A stretch of DNA of 20,393 nt, taken from positions 1 through 20,393 of the forward strand of contig JAYTUU010000108.1 of the NCBI GenBank assembly GCA_043744375.1. Reading direction: 5' to 3'. The DNA comes from CAIYPH01 sp043744375 (GTDB taxonomy: Bacteria > Pseudomonadota > Alphaproteobacteria > Acetobacterales > Acetobacteraceae). Of this stretch, positions 13,632 through 20,393 are shown piece after piece (positions within the stretch are counted from its first letter, which is position 1; each line of letters starts with the position of its first letter). Under the pieces are notes generated by a model. It was not told the DNA's origin. It did no database searches and saw only the letters and a list, made by a program, of their open reading frames with translations. The position numbers and the translations under genes were made by a program.

Positions 13632-15419
13632 ATGCATGCCTATCGCAGCCACACCTGCGGCGCCTTGCGCGCCAGCGACGCCGGCCAGCCCGCCCGGATT
13701 TCCGGCTGGGTGCACAGCAAGCGCGACCATGGCGGCCTGCTGTTCATCGATCTGCGCGATCACTACGGCATCACCCAGTGCGTATTCGCCGCCGGCAGCC
13801 CGGCCTTCGCGGTGGTCGACCGGCTGCGCCCGGAGAGCGTGATCACCGTGACCGGAGACGTGGTGGAGCGCGAGGGCGCCACGGTGAACCCGCGTCTGCC
13901 GACCGGTGCGATCGAGGTGAAGGCCATCGACGTCACCGTGCAGTCGGCCGCCGACGTGCTGCCGATGCAGGTGGCCGGCGAGGAGAAGTATCCCGACGAG
14001 ATCCGCCTGAAATACCGCTTCATCGACCTCCGGCGCGAGAAGATGCAGCGCAACATCAAACTGCGCTCGGGCGTCATCAACTCGATCCGCCGCCGCATGG
14101 TGGAGCTTGGTTTCACCGAGTTCCAAACTCCGATCCTGACCGCCTCCAGCCCCGAGGGCGCGCGCGACTTCCTGGTGCCCGCCCGCCTGCACCCCGGAAA
14201 ATTCTACGCGCTGCCGCAGGCCCCGCAGCAGTTCAAGCAGCTTGCCATGGTCGCCGGCTTCGACCGCTATTTCCAGATCGCGCCGTGCTTCCGCGACGAA
14301 GCGAGCCGCGCCGACCGCTCGCCCGGCGAGTTCTACCAGCTCGATTTCGAGATGAGCTTTGTCACCCAGGAAGACGTCTTCAACACCATCGAACCCGTCA
14401 TCGCCGGCGTGTTCGAGGAGTTCGCCGACGGCCGCGCGGTCACCAAACCGCCCTTTCCGCGCATTCCCTATGACGCTTCGATGCTCCTCTACGGCAGCGA
14501 CAAGCCCGATTTGCGTAACCCGCTGACCATCACCGACGTGACCGCGCAGTTCGCCGGTTCGGGCTTCGGTCTGTTCGCCAAAATCGCGGCCAATGGCGGC
14601 ATCGTGCGCGCCATTCCCGCCCCCGGCACCGGCGCCAACCCGCGCAGCTTCTTCGACAAGCTGAACGATTGGGCGCGCGAGCAGGGCGCCGGCGGCCTCG
14701 GCTACATCATTTTCGACGCCGACGGGCCCAAAGGCCCGATCGCCCGCAACCTCGAAGCCGACCGCGCCGAGGCAATCCGGGTCGCCTGCGGCCTCAAGCC
14801 GGGCGACGCCGTGTTCTTTGCCGCCGGCAAGAAGGACGAGGCGCCGAAATTCTCCGGCGCCGTGCGCACCAAACTCGGCCAGGAGCTTGGCCTGATCGCC
14901 GCCGGCGACTTCAAGTTCTGCTGGATCACCGATTTCCCGATGTACGAACTCAACGAGGAAACCGGCCGGATCGATTTCAGCCACAACCCGTTCAGCATGC
15001 CGCAGGGCGAACTCGAAGCGCTGAACACGCAGGACCCGCTGACCATCAAGGCGTTCCAGTACGACATCGTCTGCAACGGCATCGAACTGTCCTCGGGCGC
15101 CATCCGCAACCACCGGCCGGACGTGATGATCCGCGCCTTCGAAATCGCCGGCTATCCGGCCTCCGAGGTGGAAGCCCGCTTCGGCGGCATGCTCAACGCC
15201 TTCCGCTACGGCGCCCCCCCACATGGCGGCTCGGCACCCGGCATCGACCGCATCGTCATGCTGCTCGCCGACGAACCGAACATCCGCGAAGTCATCCTGT
15301 TCCCGCTCAACCAGCAGGGCGAAGACCTGATGATGGGCGCACCAGCCGAAATCCCGGCGGCACGGATGAAGGAATTGTCGCTGAAACTCGATCTGCCGCC
15401 GAAGATACGCAAGGACTGA
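13632..15419 (+). CDS. aspS: Aspartyl-tRNA synthetase, probably non-discriminating
   Basis: This 595-residue class IIb synthetase charges tRNA with aspartate in the cytoplasm. The N-terminal anticodon-binding OB fold is residues about 1-110 (GWVHSKRDHGGLLFIDLRD). Motif 2 is FRDEASRADRSPGEFYQLD, the bacterial GAD insertion lies in the middle, and motif 3 is GGSAPGIDRIVML near the C-terminus. His33, in RDHGG, is the position where non-discriminating bacterial enzymes carry His instead of Leu. The enzyme is therefore expected to make Asp-tRNA(Asn) as well, for GatCAB amidation. ATG at 13632 matches the family N-terminus (YRSHTCGAL); the frame is open far upstream through the intergenic repeat, but that part is not conserved. 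The ribosome binding site is weak (GGGACG). Confidence 0.95.
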   Translation: MHAYRSHTCGALRASDAGQPARISGWVHSKRDHGGLLFIDLRDHYGITQCVFAAGSPAFAVVDRLRPESVITVTGDVVEREGATVNPRLPTGAIEVKAIDVTVQSAADVLPMQVAGEEKYPDEIRLKYRFIDLRREKMQRNIKLRSGVINSIRRRMVELGFTEFQTPILTASSPEGARDFLVPARLHPGKFYALPQAPQQFKQLAMVAGFDRYFQIAPCFRDEASRADRSPGEFYQLDFEMSFVTQEDVFNTIEPVIAGVFEEFADGRAVTKPPFPRIPYDASMLLYGSDKPDLRNPLTITDVTAQFAGSGFGLFAKIAANGGIVRAIPAPGTGANPRSFFDKLNDWAREQGAGGLGYIIFDADGPKGPIARNLEADRAEAIRVACGLKPGDAVFFAAGKKDEAPKFSGAVRTKLGQELGLIAAGDFKFCWITDFPMYELNEETGRIDFSHNPFSMPQGELEALNTQDPLTIKAFQYDIVCNGIELSSGAIRNHRPDVMIRAFEIAGYPASEVEARFGGMLNAFRYGAPPHGGSAPGIDRIVMLLADEPNIREVILFPLNQQGEDLMMGAPAEIPAARMKELSLKLDLPPKIRKD

Positions 15420-15430
15420 GGCTTGCGCGC

Positions 15431-15886
15431 TCAGCCGCTCGCCACGCCCGTGCTGCCGAACCCTCCGGCGCCACGGGTGGTGGCATCGAGGTCGTCGACT
15501 TCCTGCCAGGCAATCCGCACCACCGGGGCCAGCACCGCCTGGGCGATGCGCATGCCGCGCTCGACGGTGAAGGGGTCGGCGCCCGCGTTCATCACGATCA
15601 CCAGCAACTCGCCGCGATAGTCCTCGTCCACCGTGCCCGGGCTGTTGGGCAGCACGATACCGTTCTTGAGCGCGAGGCCGGAGCGTGGCCGGACCTGCAA
15701 CTCGTAGCCGGGCGGCACGGCGACGGCGAGGCCGGTGGGGATCAGGACGCGCCCGCCGGGCGGGATGACAACGGGGTCGCCGACGGCCGCCAGCAGGTCG
15801 ATACCGGCGGCACCCGTGGTTGCGTAACTCGGCAAGGGCAGGCCGGCGCTGTGCGGCAGGCGTTTGACCGCCACGGGGATATTCAT
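15431..15886 (-). CDS. dut: Deoxyuridine triphosphatase
   Basis: This 151-residue trimeric dUTPase hydrolyses dUTP to dUMP and pyrophosphate, keeping uracil out of DNA and supplying dTMP synthesis. All five motifs are visible in order: AAGIDL, RPRSGLAL, GTVDEDYRGEL with the catalytic Asp, ERGMRIAQAVLAP, and the C-terminal glycine-rich GAGGFGSTG that closes over the active site. The start overlaps the coaBC stop by four bases (15883-15886), so translation is probably coupled. It is the last gene of the ubiE-coaBC-dut cluster and converges with aspS across 11 bases. Confidence 0.95.
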   Translation of the reverse strand: MNIPVAVKRLPHSAGLPLPSYATTGAAGIDLLAAVGDPVVIPPGGRVLIPTGLAVAVPPGYELQVRPRSGLALKNGIVLPNSPGTVDEDYRGELLVIVMNAGADPFTVERGMRIAQAVLAPVVRIAWQEVDDLDATTRGAGGFGSTGVASG

Positions 15887-17088
15887 GCCAAAGCCTCCGC
15901 GATACGGGCCGCCAGCCGCGTGGCTACCTCATCCTTGCCGAGGCGCGGCCAGGTTTCGATGCCCGCCGCGGTGACGAGAGAAATCTCGTTCTCCAGCCCG
16001 CCCATGATGCCGGTGCCGGGCGAGACGTCGTTGGCGACGATCCAGTCGGCGTTCTTGCGAAGGCGCTTTTCGCCGGCATGGGCGTGCAGATCATGCGTCT
16101 CGGCGGCGAAACCCACCACGAGGCGTGGCCGCGCGGGTCCGGCGGCGGCGATGGTGGCGAGGATGTCGGGGTTCGGCACCAGCGCCAGGGAGGGCGGCGC
16201 ACCGCCGGGCGCCTTCTTCAATTTCAGATCGGCCGCCTGCGCCACCCGCCAATCGGCGACGGCCGCGGCGAATACCGCGATATCGGCCGGCAACGCGCTT
16301 TGGCACGCCGCCAGCATCTGCGCCGCCGTCTCAACCCGGCACATCGTCACCCCCGGCGGATCGGGCATGGTCACGGGTCCACTGACCAGCGTCACCCGCG
16401 CACCGAGGGCGGCGAGGGCGGCAGCAATTGCATGGCCCTGCCGGCCCGAACTGCGATTGGCGATGTAACGCACCGGGTCGATCGGCTCATGCGTCGGCCC
16501 CGAAGTCACCAGCGCATGCGTGCCAGCCAGCGGCTGGGCGGCGGGTGCCAGCAGCGCGGCGATCGCGGCGAAAATGGCTGACGGTTCGGACATGCGGCCA
16601 AAACCGAACTCGTTGCAGGCCATCGCGCCCTCGTCCGGCCCGACCACGGCAATCCCCCGCGCTGCCAGCGTCGCCATGTTGGCCCGCGTCGCCGCGTGGC
16701 CCCACATGCGGACATTCATCGCCGGCGCCACCAGCACGGGCTTGTCGGTGGCGAGCAGCACGGTGCTGGCGAGATCATCCGCCAGCCCGGCCGCCATCTT
16801 GGCCAGGATATCGGCGCTGGCGGGCACGACGACCAGCAGATCAGCGCTGCGGGATAGTTGGATATGGCCCATCTCGCTCTCGTCGGTGAGCGAAAACAGG
16901 TCGGTATAGACCCGCTGCTCGCTGAGCGCCTGGAGCGACAGCGGGGTGACGAACTGCGCGCCCCCCGCCGTCAGCACGCAGGACACCGCACAGCCGGACT
17001 TGCGCAGCAGGCGGATCAGTTCCAACGCCTTGAACGCCGCAATACCGCCGCTGACAATCAGCAGGACACGCTTGCCTGCCAGCGTCAT
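15883..17088 (-). CDS. coaBC: Phosphopantothenoylcysteine synthetase/decarboxylase
   Basis: This 401-residue bifunctional enzyme performs two steps of coenzyme A synthesis: joining cysteine to phosphopantothenate (CoaB, CTP-dependent) and decarboxylating the product (CoaC, FMN-dependent). The CoaC half (about 1-180) shows SGGIAAFKA, GHIQLSRSADLLVVVPASAD with its catalytic His, PAMNVRMW, and the flap Cys in ACNEFGFGRM. The CoaB half shows TSGPTHEPIDPVRYIANRSS, then GRQGHAIA, and the LKLKK segment. ATG at 17088 gives a four-base ATGA overlap with the ubiE stop and is preferred over the in-frame GTG at 17097. It is the middle gene of a tight three-gene operon. Confidence 0.95.
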   Translation of the reverse strand: MTLAGKRVLLIVSGGIAAFKALELIRLLRKSGCAVSCVLTAGGAQFVTPLSLQALSEQRVYTDLFSLTDESEMGHIQLSRSADLLVVVPASADILAKMAAGLADDLASTVLLATDKPVLVAPAMNVRMWGHAATRANMATLAARGIAVVGPDEGAMACNEFGFGRMSEPSAIFAAIAALLAPAAQPLAGTHALVTSGPTHEPIDPVRYIANRSSGRQGHAIAAALAALGARVTLVSGPVTMPDPPGVTMCRVETAAQMLAACQSALPADIAVFAAAVADWRVAQAADLKLKKAPGGAPPSLALVPNPDILATIAAAGPARPRLVVGFAAETHDLHAHAGEKRLRKNADWIVANDVSPGTGIMGGLENEISLVTAAGIETWPRLGKDEVATRLAARIAEALA

Positions 17089-17837
17089 AGCCGCCACCCG
17101 CTGTGAATGGCCGCGATCCCGCCCGACAGATTGCGCACGCGCACCTGCTCCAGCCCGGCCTCGCCCATCATCTCCGCCAGTGTTTCCTGGTCCGGAAAGG
17201 TGCGGATGCTCTCGGCGAGATACTGGTAGCTTTCGGCATCCCCCGCCACCATCGCACCGAGGCGCGGCAGCACGCGGAACGACCAGGCGTCATAGACCGG
17301 CGCCAACGCCGCCACCCTGATGCGGCTGAATTCAAGGCACAGGAACCGCCCGCCGGGGCGCAGCACGCGACGCGCCTCAGCCAGCACGGCCGCCTTGTCC
17401 GTGCAGTTGCGCAGGCCAAAGGCGATGGACACCGTATCCACACAGCGATCGGGCAGCGGCAGCCGCTCGGCATCCGCATTGAGAAAACTCAGCCCGGCCG
17501 CCAAGCCGCGCGGCAACGCCCGATCGCGCCCGACACCCAGCATCGCCGCATTGATGTCCGACAGGATCGCCGGCCCGCCGCCCGCCTCCAGCCAACCGAA
17601 AGTGATATCCCCCGTCCCGCCGGCGAGGTCGAGCAGCGTGCGGCCCGGACGCGGATCGAGCGCCTGAACGAACGCCCGTTTCCACAGCCGGTGCACGCCC
17701 AGCGACATCAGATCGTTCATCACGTCATAGCGCGGCGCCACACTGTCGAACACGGCGCGGACGAGATGCTGCTTCTCCGCGACGGGAACCTGGCGGAAAC
17801 CAAAATCGATCTCGGGCGGGGAGGGGGTGTCGGTCAT
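17085..17837 (-). CDS. ubiE: Ubiquinone/menaquinone C-methyltransferase UbiE
   Basis: This 250-residue SAM-dependent enzyme adds the C-methyl group to the benzoquinol ring in ubiquinone synthesis. It has the family N-terminus (VFDSVAPRYDVMNDLMSLG, then HRLWKR), SAM motif I LDLAGGTGDI, the acidic motif LSDINAAML, DTVSIAFGLRNCTD and the C-terminal NLSGGIAAIHSGWR. ATG at 17837 gives the normal length; the frame is open to 17894, but the extra part runs into the intergenic repeat. A TATACG sequence lies about 12 bases before the ATG, and no clear ribosome binding site is seen. It is first in the operon with coaBC and dut and divergent from mutM. Confidence 0.95.
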   Translation of the reverse strand: MTDTPSPPEIDFGFRQVPVAEKQHLVRAVFDSVAPRYDVMNDLMSLGVHRLWKRAFVQALDPRPGRTLLDLAGGTGDITFGWLEAGGGPAILSDINAAMLGVGRDRALPRGLAAGLSFLNADAERLPLPDRCVDTVSIAFGLRNCTDKAAVLAEARRVLRPGGRFLCLEFSRIRVAALAPVYDAWSFRVLPRLGAMVAGDAESYQYLAESIRTFPDQETLAEMMGEAGLEQVRVRNLSGGIAAIHSGWRL

Positions 17838-17881
17838 GGTGCTGATCGTATAGCGCGGAAGTTCGGCAGGGAGGAAGCAAA

Positions 17882-18056
17882 CCTCCGGTGGCAAAGGGGC
17901 CGGGCCCCTTTGAACCCATCACTGCTTGCGGCTGACGATCCGCGATCTTGCCGGCTGGCCAGGCGAAGCCCAAAACCCTCCCCGGCGCCACCCAGTGGTC
18001 GTCTGCGCTAACGACCGGGTTCTAAGGGCCCTCGGCCCTTAGCCGGCGGAGCCTTG
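17882..18056 (-). repeat. Intergenic hairpin-pair element, copy 2 (inverted)
   Basis: Read on the minus strand, this 175-base element starts CAAGGCTCCGCCGG like copy 1. Its first hairpin has arms CTAAGGGCC and GGCCCTTAG (plus-strand 18022-18030 and 18034-18042). It ends with CAAAGGGGC / GCCCCTTTG (plus-strand 17892-17900 and 17904-17912) followed by CCACCGGAGG. The two terminal parts are nearly identical to copy 1 while the middle is mostly different. It fills most of the 251-base gap between divergent ubiE and mutM. Confidence 0.8.
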
Positions 18057-18088
18057 CTTTTTTCCCCTGACTGCCTGGAATTTTCCTG

Positions 18089-18928
18089 ATGCCGGAACTC
18101 CCCGAAGTCGAAACCGTGATGCGTGGCCTGCGGGCCCGGCTTGAGGGTCGGGTCATCCGTCGCGCCGCGGTCAACCGCCCTGATCTGCGCTTTCCGTTCC
18201 CGCCCGGGCTCGCCGCGCGGCTCACGGGCGCGACCGTGACCGGGTTTCGCCGGCGGGCGAAATACATCCTCATGCGGGTGAGCGGCGGGGACAGTGTGTT
18301 GATCCATCTCGGCATGTCCGGGCGGATGCTGATCGGCCCGGCGCTGCCGAACGCCATCCCGGCGCATGAGCATTTCTCGCTGGAGACCGACGACGGCTGG
18401 AAGGTCGGTTTCATCGATCCGCGGCGGTTCGGTTCGATCGACCTAGTGGCAACCGCCGCCGAGGACGCGCATCGGCTGCTCGCCGGCCTCGGCCCGGAGC
18501 CACTGGCCGATGATTTCACCGCGAAGGTTCTGTCCGCGGCATTGGCCGGGCGGCGGACGCCGATCAAGGCGGCGTTGCTGGATCAGGGCACGGTGGCCGG
18601 CCTCGGCAATATCTATGTGTGCGAGGCACTGTTCCGTGCCGGGATCAGCCCGACGCGCCTGGCCCACAGCGTCGCCGGGGCGCGGGCGGCGCGCCTCGTG
18701 CCTGAGATCAAGGCCACGCTGGCGGAGGCGATCGCTGCCGGCGGATCAAGTCTGCGCGACTATGTGCAGCCGGATGGCGAACTCGGCTATTTCCAGCACG
18801 CCTGGAAGGCCTATGGCCGCGAAGGCGAGGCCTGTGCGCACTGCCCGGGCCCGCCCGACTGCGCCGGCATTCGCCGCATCGTCCAATCCGGGCGCAGCAC
18901 CTTCTATTGCCCGCGCACCCAACGCTAG
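18089..18928 (+). CDS. mutM: Formamidopyrimidine-DNA glycosylase
   Basis: This 279-residue base-excision repair enzyme removes 8-oxoguanine and formamidopyrimidines and nicks the abasic site. The N-terminus PELPEVE supplies the catalytic Pro2 and Glu3, and K58 is in RRRAKYILM. The helix-two-turn-helix contains GLGNIYVCEALF. The C-terminal zinc finger is unusual: C249 and C252 form the first pair, but the last pair is not CxxC. C274 is followed by PRT, so the normal fourth Cys is Thr277, while an extra C258 appears in CPGPPDC. Four cysteines remain, in a different spacing. The start is fixed by the required MPELPE terminus. It is followed by the enoyl-CoA hydratase after 33 bases. Confidence 0.95.
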   Translation: MPELPEVETVMRGLRARLEGRVIRRAAVNRPDLRFPFPPGLAARLTGATVTGFRRRAKYILMRVSGGDSVLIHLGMSGRMLIGPALPNAIPAHEHFSLETDDGWKVGFIDPRRFGSIDLVATAAEDAHRLLAGLGPEPLADDFTAKVLSAALAGRRTPIKAALLDQGTVAGLGNIYVCEALFRAGISPTRLAHSVAGARAARLVPEIKATLAEAIAAGGSSLRDYVQPDGELGYFQHAWKAYGREGEACAHCPGPPDCAGIRRIVQSGRSTFYCPRTQR

Positions 18929-18961
18929 CTAGAACCCCGCACCCGCGAGGAGGTTGCCACT

Positions 18962-19741
18962 ATGAGCGCATTCGAGATGATCCTGGTCGAGACTCATGGC
19001 CGCGTCGGCCTGATCCGGTTGAACCGTCCGGCCGCGCTGAATGCGCTGTGCGACCAGCTGATGACCGAGCTCGGCACCCAGCTTCTGGCATTCGACGCCG
19101 ACCCGGCGATCGGCGCCATCGTGCTGACCGGCACCGAGAAGGCCTTCGCCGCCGGCGCCGACATCAAGGAGATGAAGGACCGCACCTACCCCGCCGCCTT
19201 CATGGAGGATTTCATCGGCGCGCGCTGGGAGACGGTGCTGCGGGTGAAGAAGCCGGTGATCGCCGCGGTGGCCGGCTTCGCGCTCGGCGGCGGCTGCGAG
19301 CTGGCGATGATGTGCGACATGATCATCGCCGCCGACAGCGCGAAGTTCGGCCAGCCGGAAATCCGCCTCGGCATCGTCCCCGGCGCCGGCGGCACGCAGC
19401 GCCTGCCGCGGGCCGTCGGCAAGGCCAAGGCGATGGACATGGTGCTGACCGCGCGGATGATCGACGCCGCCGAAGCCGAGCGCGCCGGGCTGGTCGCGCG
19501 CGTCGTGCCGGCGGCCGGGCTGATCGATGCCGTGCTCGCCGTCGCGGCGACGATCTGCGAGATGAGCGGCCCGAGCGTGATGCTGGCCAAGGCCTGCATC
19601 AACCGCGCCTACGAGTCGCCGCTGGCCGAAGGCATGGCTTTCGAGCGGCACGCCTTCCATTCGCTGTTCGCCACCGCCGACCAGAAGGAAGGCATGGACG
19701 CCTTCGTCAACAAGCGCAAGGCGGCGTTCACGCACAGTTGA
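18962..19741 (+). CDS. Enoyl-CoA hydratase
   Basis: This 259-residue crotonase-family protein hydrates trans-2-enoyl-CoA in fatty-acid beta-oxidation. The oxyanion-hole region is AFAAGADIKEM plus GGGCELAMMCDM. The two catalytic glutamates are E113 (in GGCELA) and E133 (in GQPEIRLGIVPGAGGTQRL), spaced 20 residues apart as in mitochondrial enoyl-CoA hydratase. This favours true hydratase activity over an isomerase or other crotonase. GAGGAGG precedes the ATG. The gap after mutM is only 33 bases, so co-transcription is possible although the functions are unrelated. No other beta-oxidation gene lies in the window. Confidence 0.92.
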   Translation: MSAFEMILVETHGRVGLIRLNRPAALNALCDQLMTELGTQLLAFDADPAIGAIVLTGTEKAFAAGADIKEMKDRTYPAAFMEDFIGARWETVLRVKKPVIAAVAGFALGGGCELAMMCDMIIAADSAKFGQPEIRLGIVPGAGGTQRLPRAVGKAKAMDMVLTARMIDAAEAERAGLVARVVPAAGLIDAVLAVAATICEMSGPSVMLAKACINRAYESPLAEGMAFERHAFHSLFATADQKEGMDAFVNKRKAAFTHS

Positions 19742-19819
19742 GGCGGCGCGGGGCGCTGGCGCGACTGCCTGCCGCCGTGGACGGGTCTTCGGCGCGCCCG
19801 ATGCGGCTGGGCTCGAACG

Positions 19820-20150
19820 TCAGTACGCCACCTTGAACGTCGGACTGTCTTCCGGCCGTGTGCGGCGGTGGTCGTAGATGCGGGTGGTGGCGATGTTGGC
19901 GTGCCCAAGCCACTCCTGCACCGCGGCGATGTCAGCTTGGTGGTCGAGCGCGTTGGTCGCGGCTGTGGCGTGTAGCGCATGCGCGCCGATCTCGAAGCCC
20001 AGCGCTGCCGAGTAGCCGCGCACGATCTTGTAGACCGCATCGGGCGTGATGGCCTTCTGCGAGCCTTCTACGCGGCTGTGGCGCGGCGGCCGGAAGAGGG
20101 CGCCGGTGTCCTCGGCGCCGTGCCCCGCGGCATCGAAGAAGAAGAGGGGT
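19820..20150 (-). pseudogene. Tyrosine recombinase/integrase, C-terminal remnant
   Basis: The minus strand encodes about 107 residues of the catalytic end of a XerC/D-like phage integrase: GALFRP, ITPDAVYKIVRGYSAALG, GAHALHATAATNALDH, IAAVQEWLGHANIATTRIYD, ending naturally in SPTFKVAY. The nucleophile Tyr (RIYDH) and the upstream GH are present. The HxxR box reads HALH, so the second catalytic Arg is His (CAC; one base from CGC). The N-terminal DNA-binding domain and first catalytic Arg are missing, because the sequence upstream of about 20150 belongs to the PIN-domain gene. A GTG at 20200 opens the frame but lies inside that other gene. It is a relic of an integrated element. Confidence 0.75.
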
Positions 20151-20153
20151 CGG

Positions 20154-20393
20154 TCATGACGCCCCCCAGTTTTCGACGACAAGAGCAGGCACGCGGGCAA
20201 AGGCCTGGTCGCTGGTCACGAGGATGGCGCCCGTGCTCAGCGCATGAGCGGCGATCAGCGTGTCGAGGTTGCCCAGCGGCGTGCCGGCGGCCCCCAGCGC
20301 AGCGCGCAGCGCCCCGTAACGGCGAGCCGCCGCGCTGTCCCAGGCCAGCACGTCGACGCGCCTCAGGAACTCCTGCACGACGGTGTGCAAGGC
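20154..20393 (-). CDS. VapC-like PIN-domain protein, 5' end beyond window
   Basis: Only the last 79 or so codons are in the window; the frame is open to the right edge. It reads EFLRRVDVLAWDSAAARRYG, then GTPLGNLDTLIAAHAL, ILVTSDQAFARVP and ends VVENWGAS. This is the C-terminal half of a PIN-domain ribonuclease toxin of the VapC/FitB group; the Asp in NLDTLIAAHA and in VTSDQAF are metal-binding positions. Such toxins cleave tRNA or rRNA and are paired with a small antitoxin encoded just upstream, which would lie outside the window. The stop codon abuts the integrase remnant. Confidence 0.8.
   Translation of the reverse strand, partial: ALHTVVQEFLRRVDVLAWDSAAARRYGALRAALGAAGTPLGNLDTLIAAHALSTGAILVTSDQAFARVPALVVENWGAS

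Noticed and set aside
13548..15224. A 558-codon minus-strand open frame opposite aspS
   Set aside because: Its translation has no motifs and mirrors aspS codon structure; aspS is unmistakable on the plus strand.
17849..17854. TATACG as a -10 box for a leaderless ubiE transcript
   Set aside because: No matching -35 box at proper spacing, so the call would rest on six bases only.
18022..18062. Hairpin plus T-run that looks like a plus-strand terminator before mutM
   Set aside because: No plus-strand gene precedes it. The hairpin is part of the repeated intergenic element, and copy 1 has no T-run after the same hairpin.
1..20393. tRNA, rRNA, CRISPR array or replication origin
   Set aside because: I looked for regularly spaced repeats, tRNA-like cloverleafs and clustered DnaA boxes by eye and saw none. 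A tRNAscan, Infernal or CRISPR-finder run would be decisive.

Overview
The window looks like a chromosomal segment of a high-GC alphaproteobacterium, most plausibly Acetobacteraceae or a close Rhodospirillales relative. The grounds are an F0-only ATP synthase cluster with a separate b' subunit (atpI-atpB-atpE-atpF'-atpF, no F1 genes), an AspRS of the type that usually charges both tRNA-Asp and tRNA-Asn, and GC-rich codon use. A very AT-rich palindromic terminator and an intergenic hairpin-pair repeat have the style I associate with that family. The taxonomic call is inference; no rRNA is present.

Layout. 1-319: lower-GC DNA with nothing recognisable. 320-733: a small cupin protein. About 740-2300: a gene graveyard. 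It holds a broken IS3-type transposase pair, 22 codons of an ABC-transporter ATPase, the start of an ABC solute-binding protein with an internal stop, and a PhzS-like flavin monooxygenase with two internal deletions and an expanded hexanucleotide tract. 2439-5318: an exported M16 zinc peptidase. 5320-5382: nested AT-rich palindromes, probably a bidirectional terminator. 5400-6218 (minus) and 6313-7962 (plus): a divergent sulfotransferase / glycosyltransferase pair. 8034-10645 (minus): the F0 operon, with a good promoter at 10688-10716. 10766-12097: a class III aminotransferase. 12134-13315 (minus): RNase D. 13632-15419: AspRS. 15431-17837 (minus): tightly overlapping ubiE-coaBC-dut. 18089-19741: mutM and an enoyl-CoA hydratase. 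19820-20393 (minus): a tyrosine-recombinase remnant abutting the end of a VapC-like PIN gene cut by the window edge.

How the genes fit together. Most of the window is housekeeping: proton channel of ATP synthase, CoA and ubiquinone synthesis, dUTP removal and oxidised-base repair, tRNA charging, RNA processing. ubiE, coaBC and dut overlap by 4 bases at each junction and should be co-transcribed. The left edge (graveyard) and right edge (integrase relic plus PIN gene) carry signs of mobile-element traffic.

I found no convincing new multi-gene system. The most interesting non-genic signal is a pair of inverted intergenic elements (13383-13530 and 17882-18056). Both lie between divergent genes. 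Each carries two hairpins, and the two copies differ by a compensatory base-pair change in one stem.
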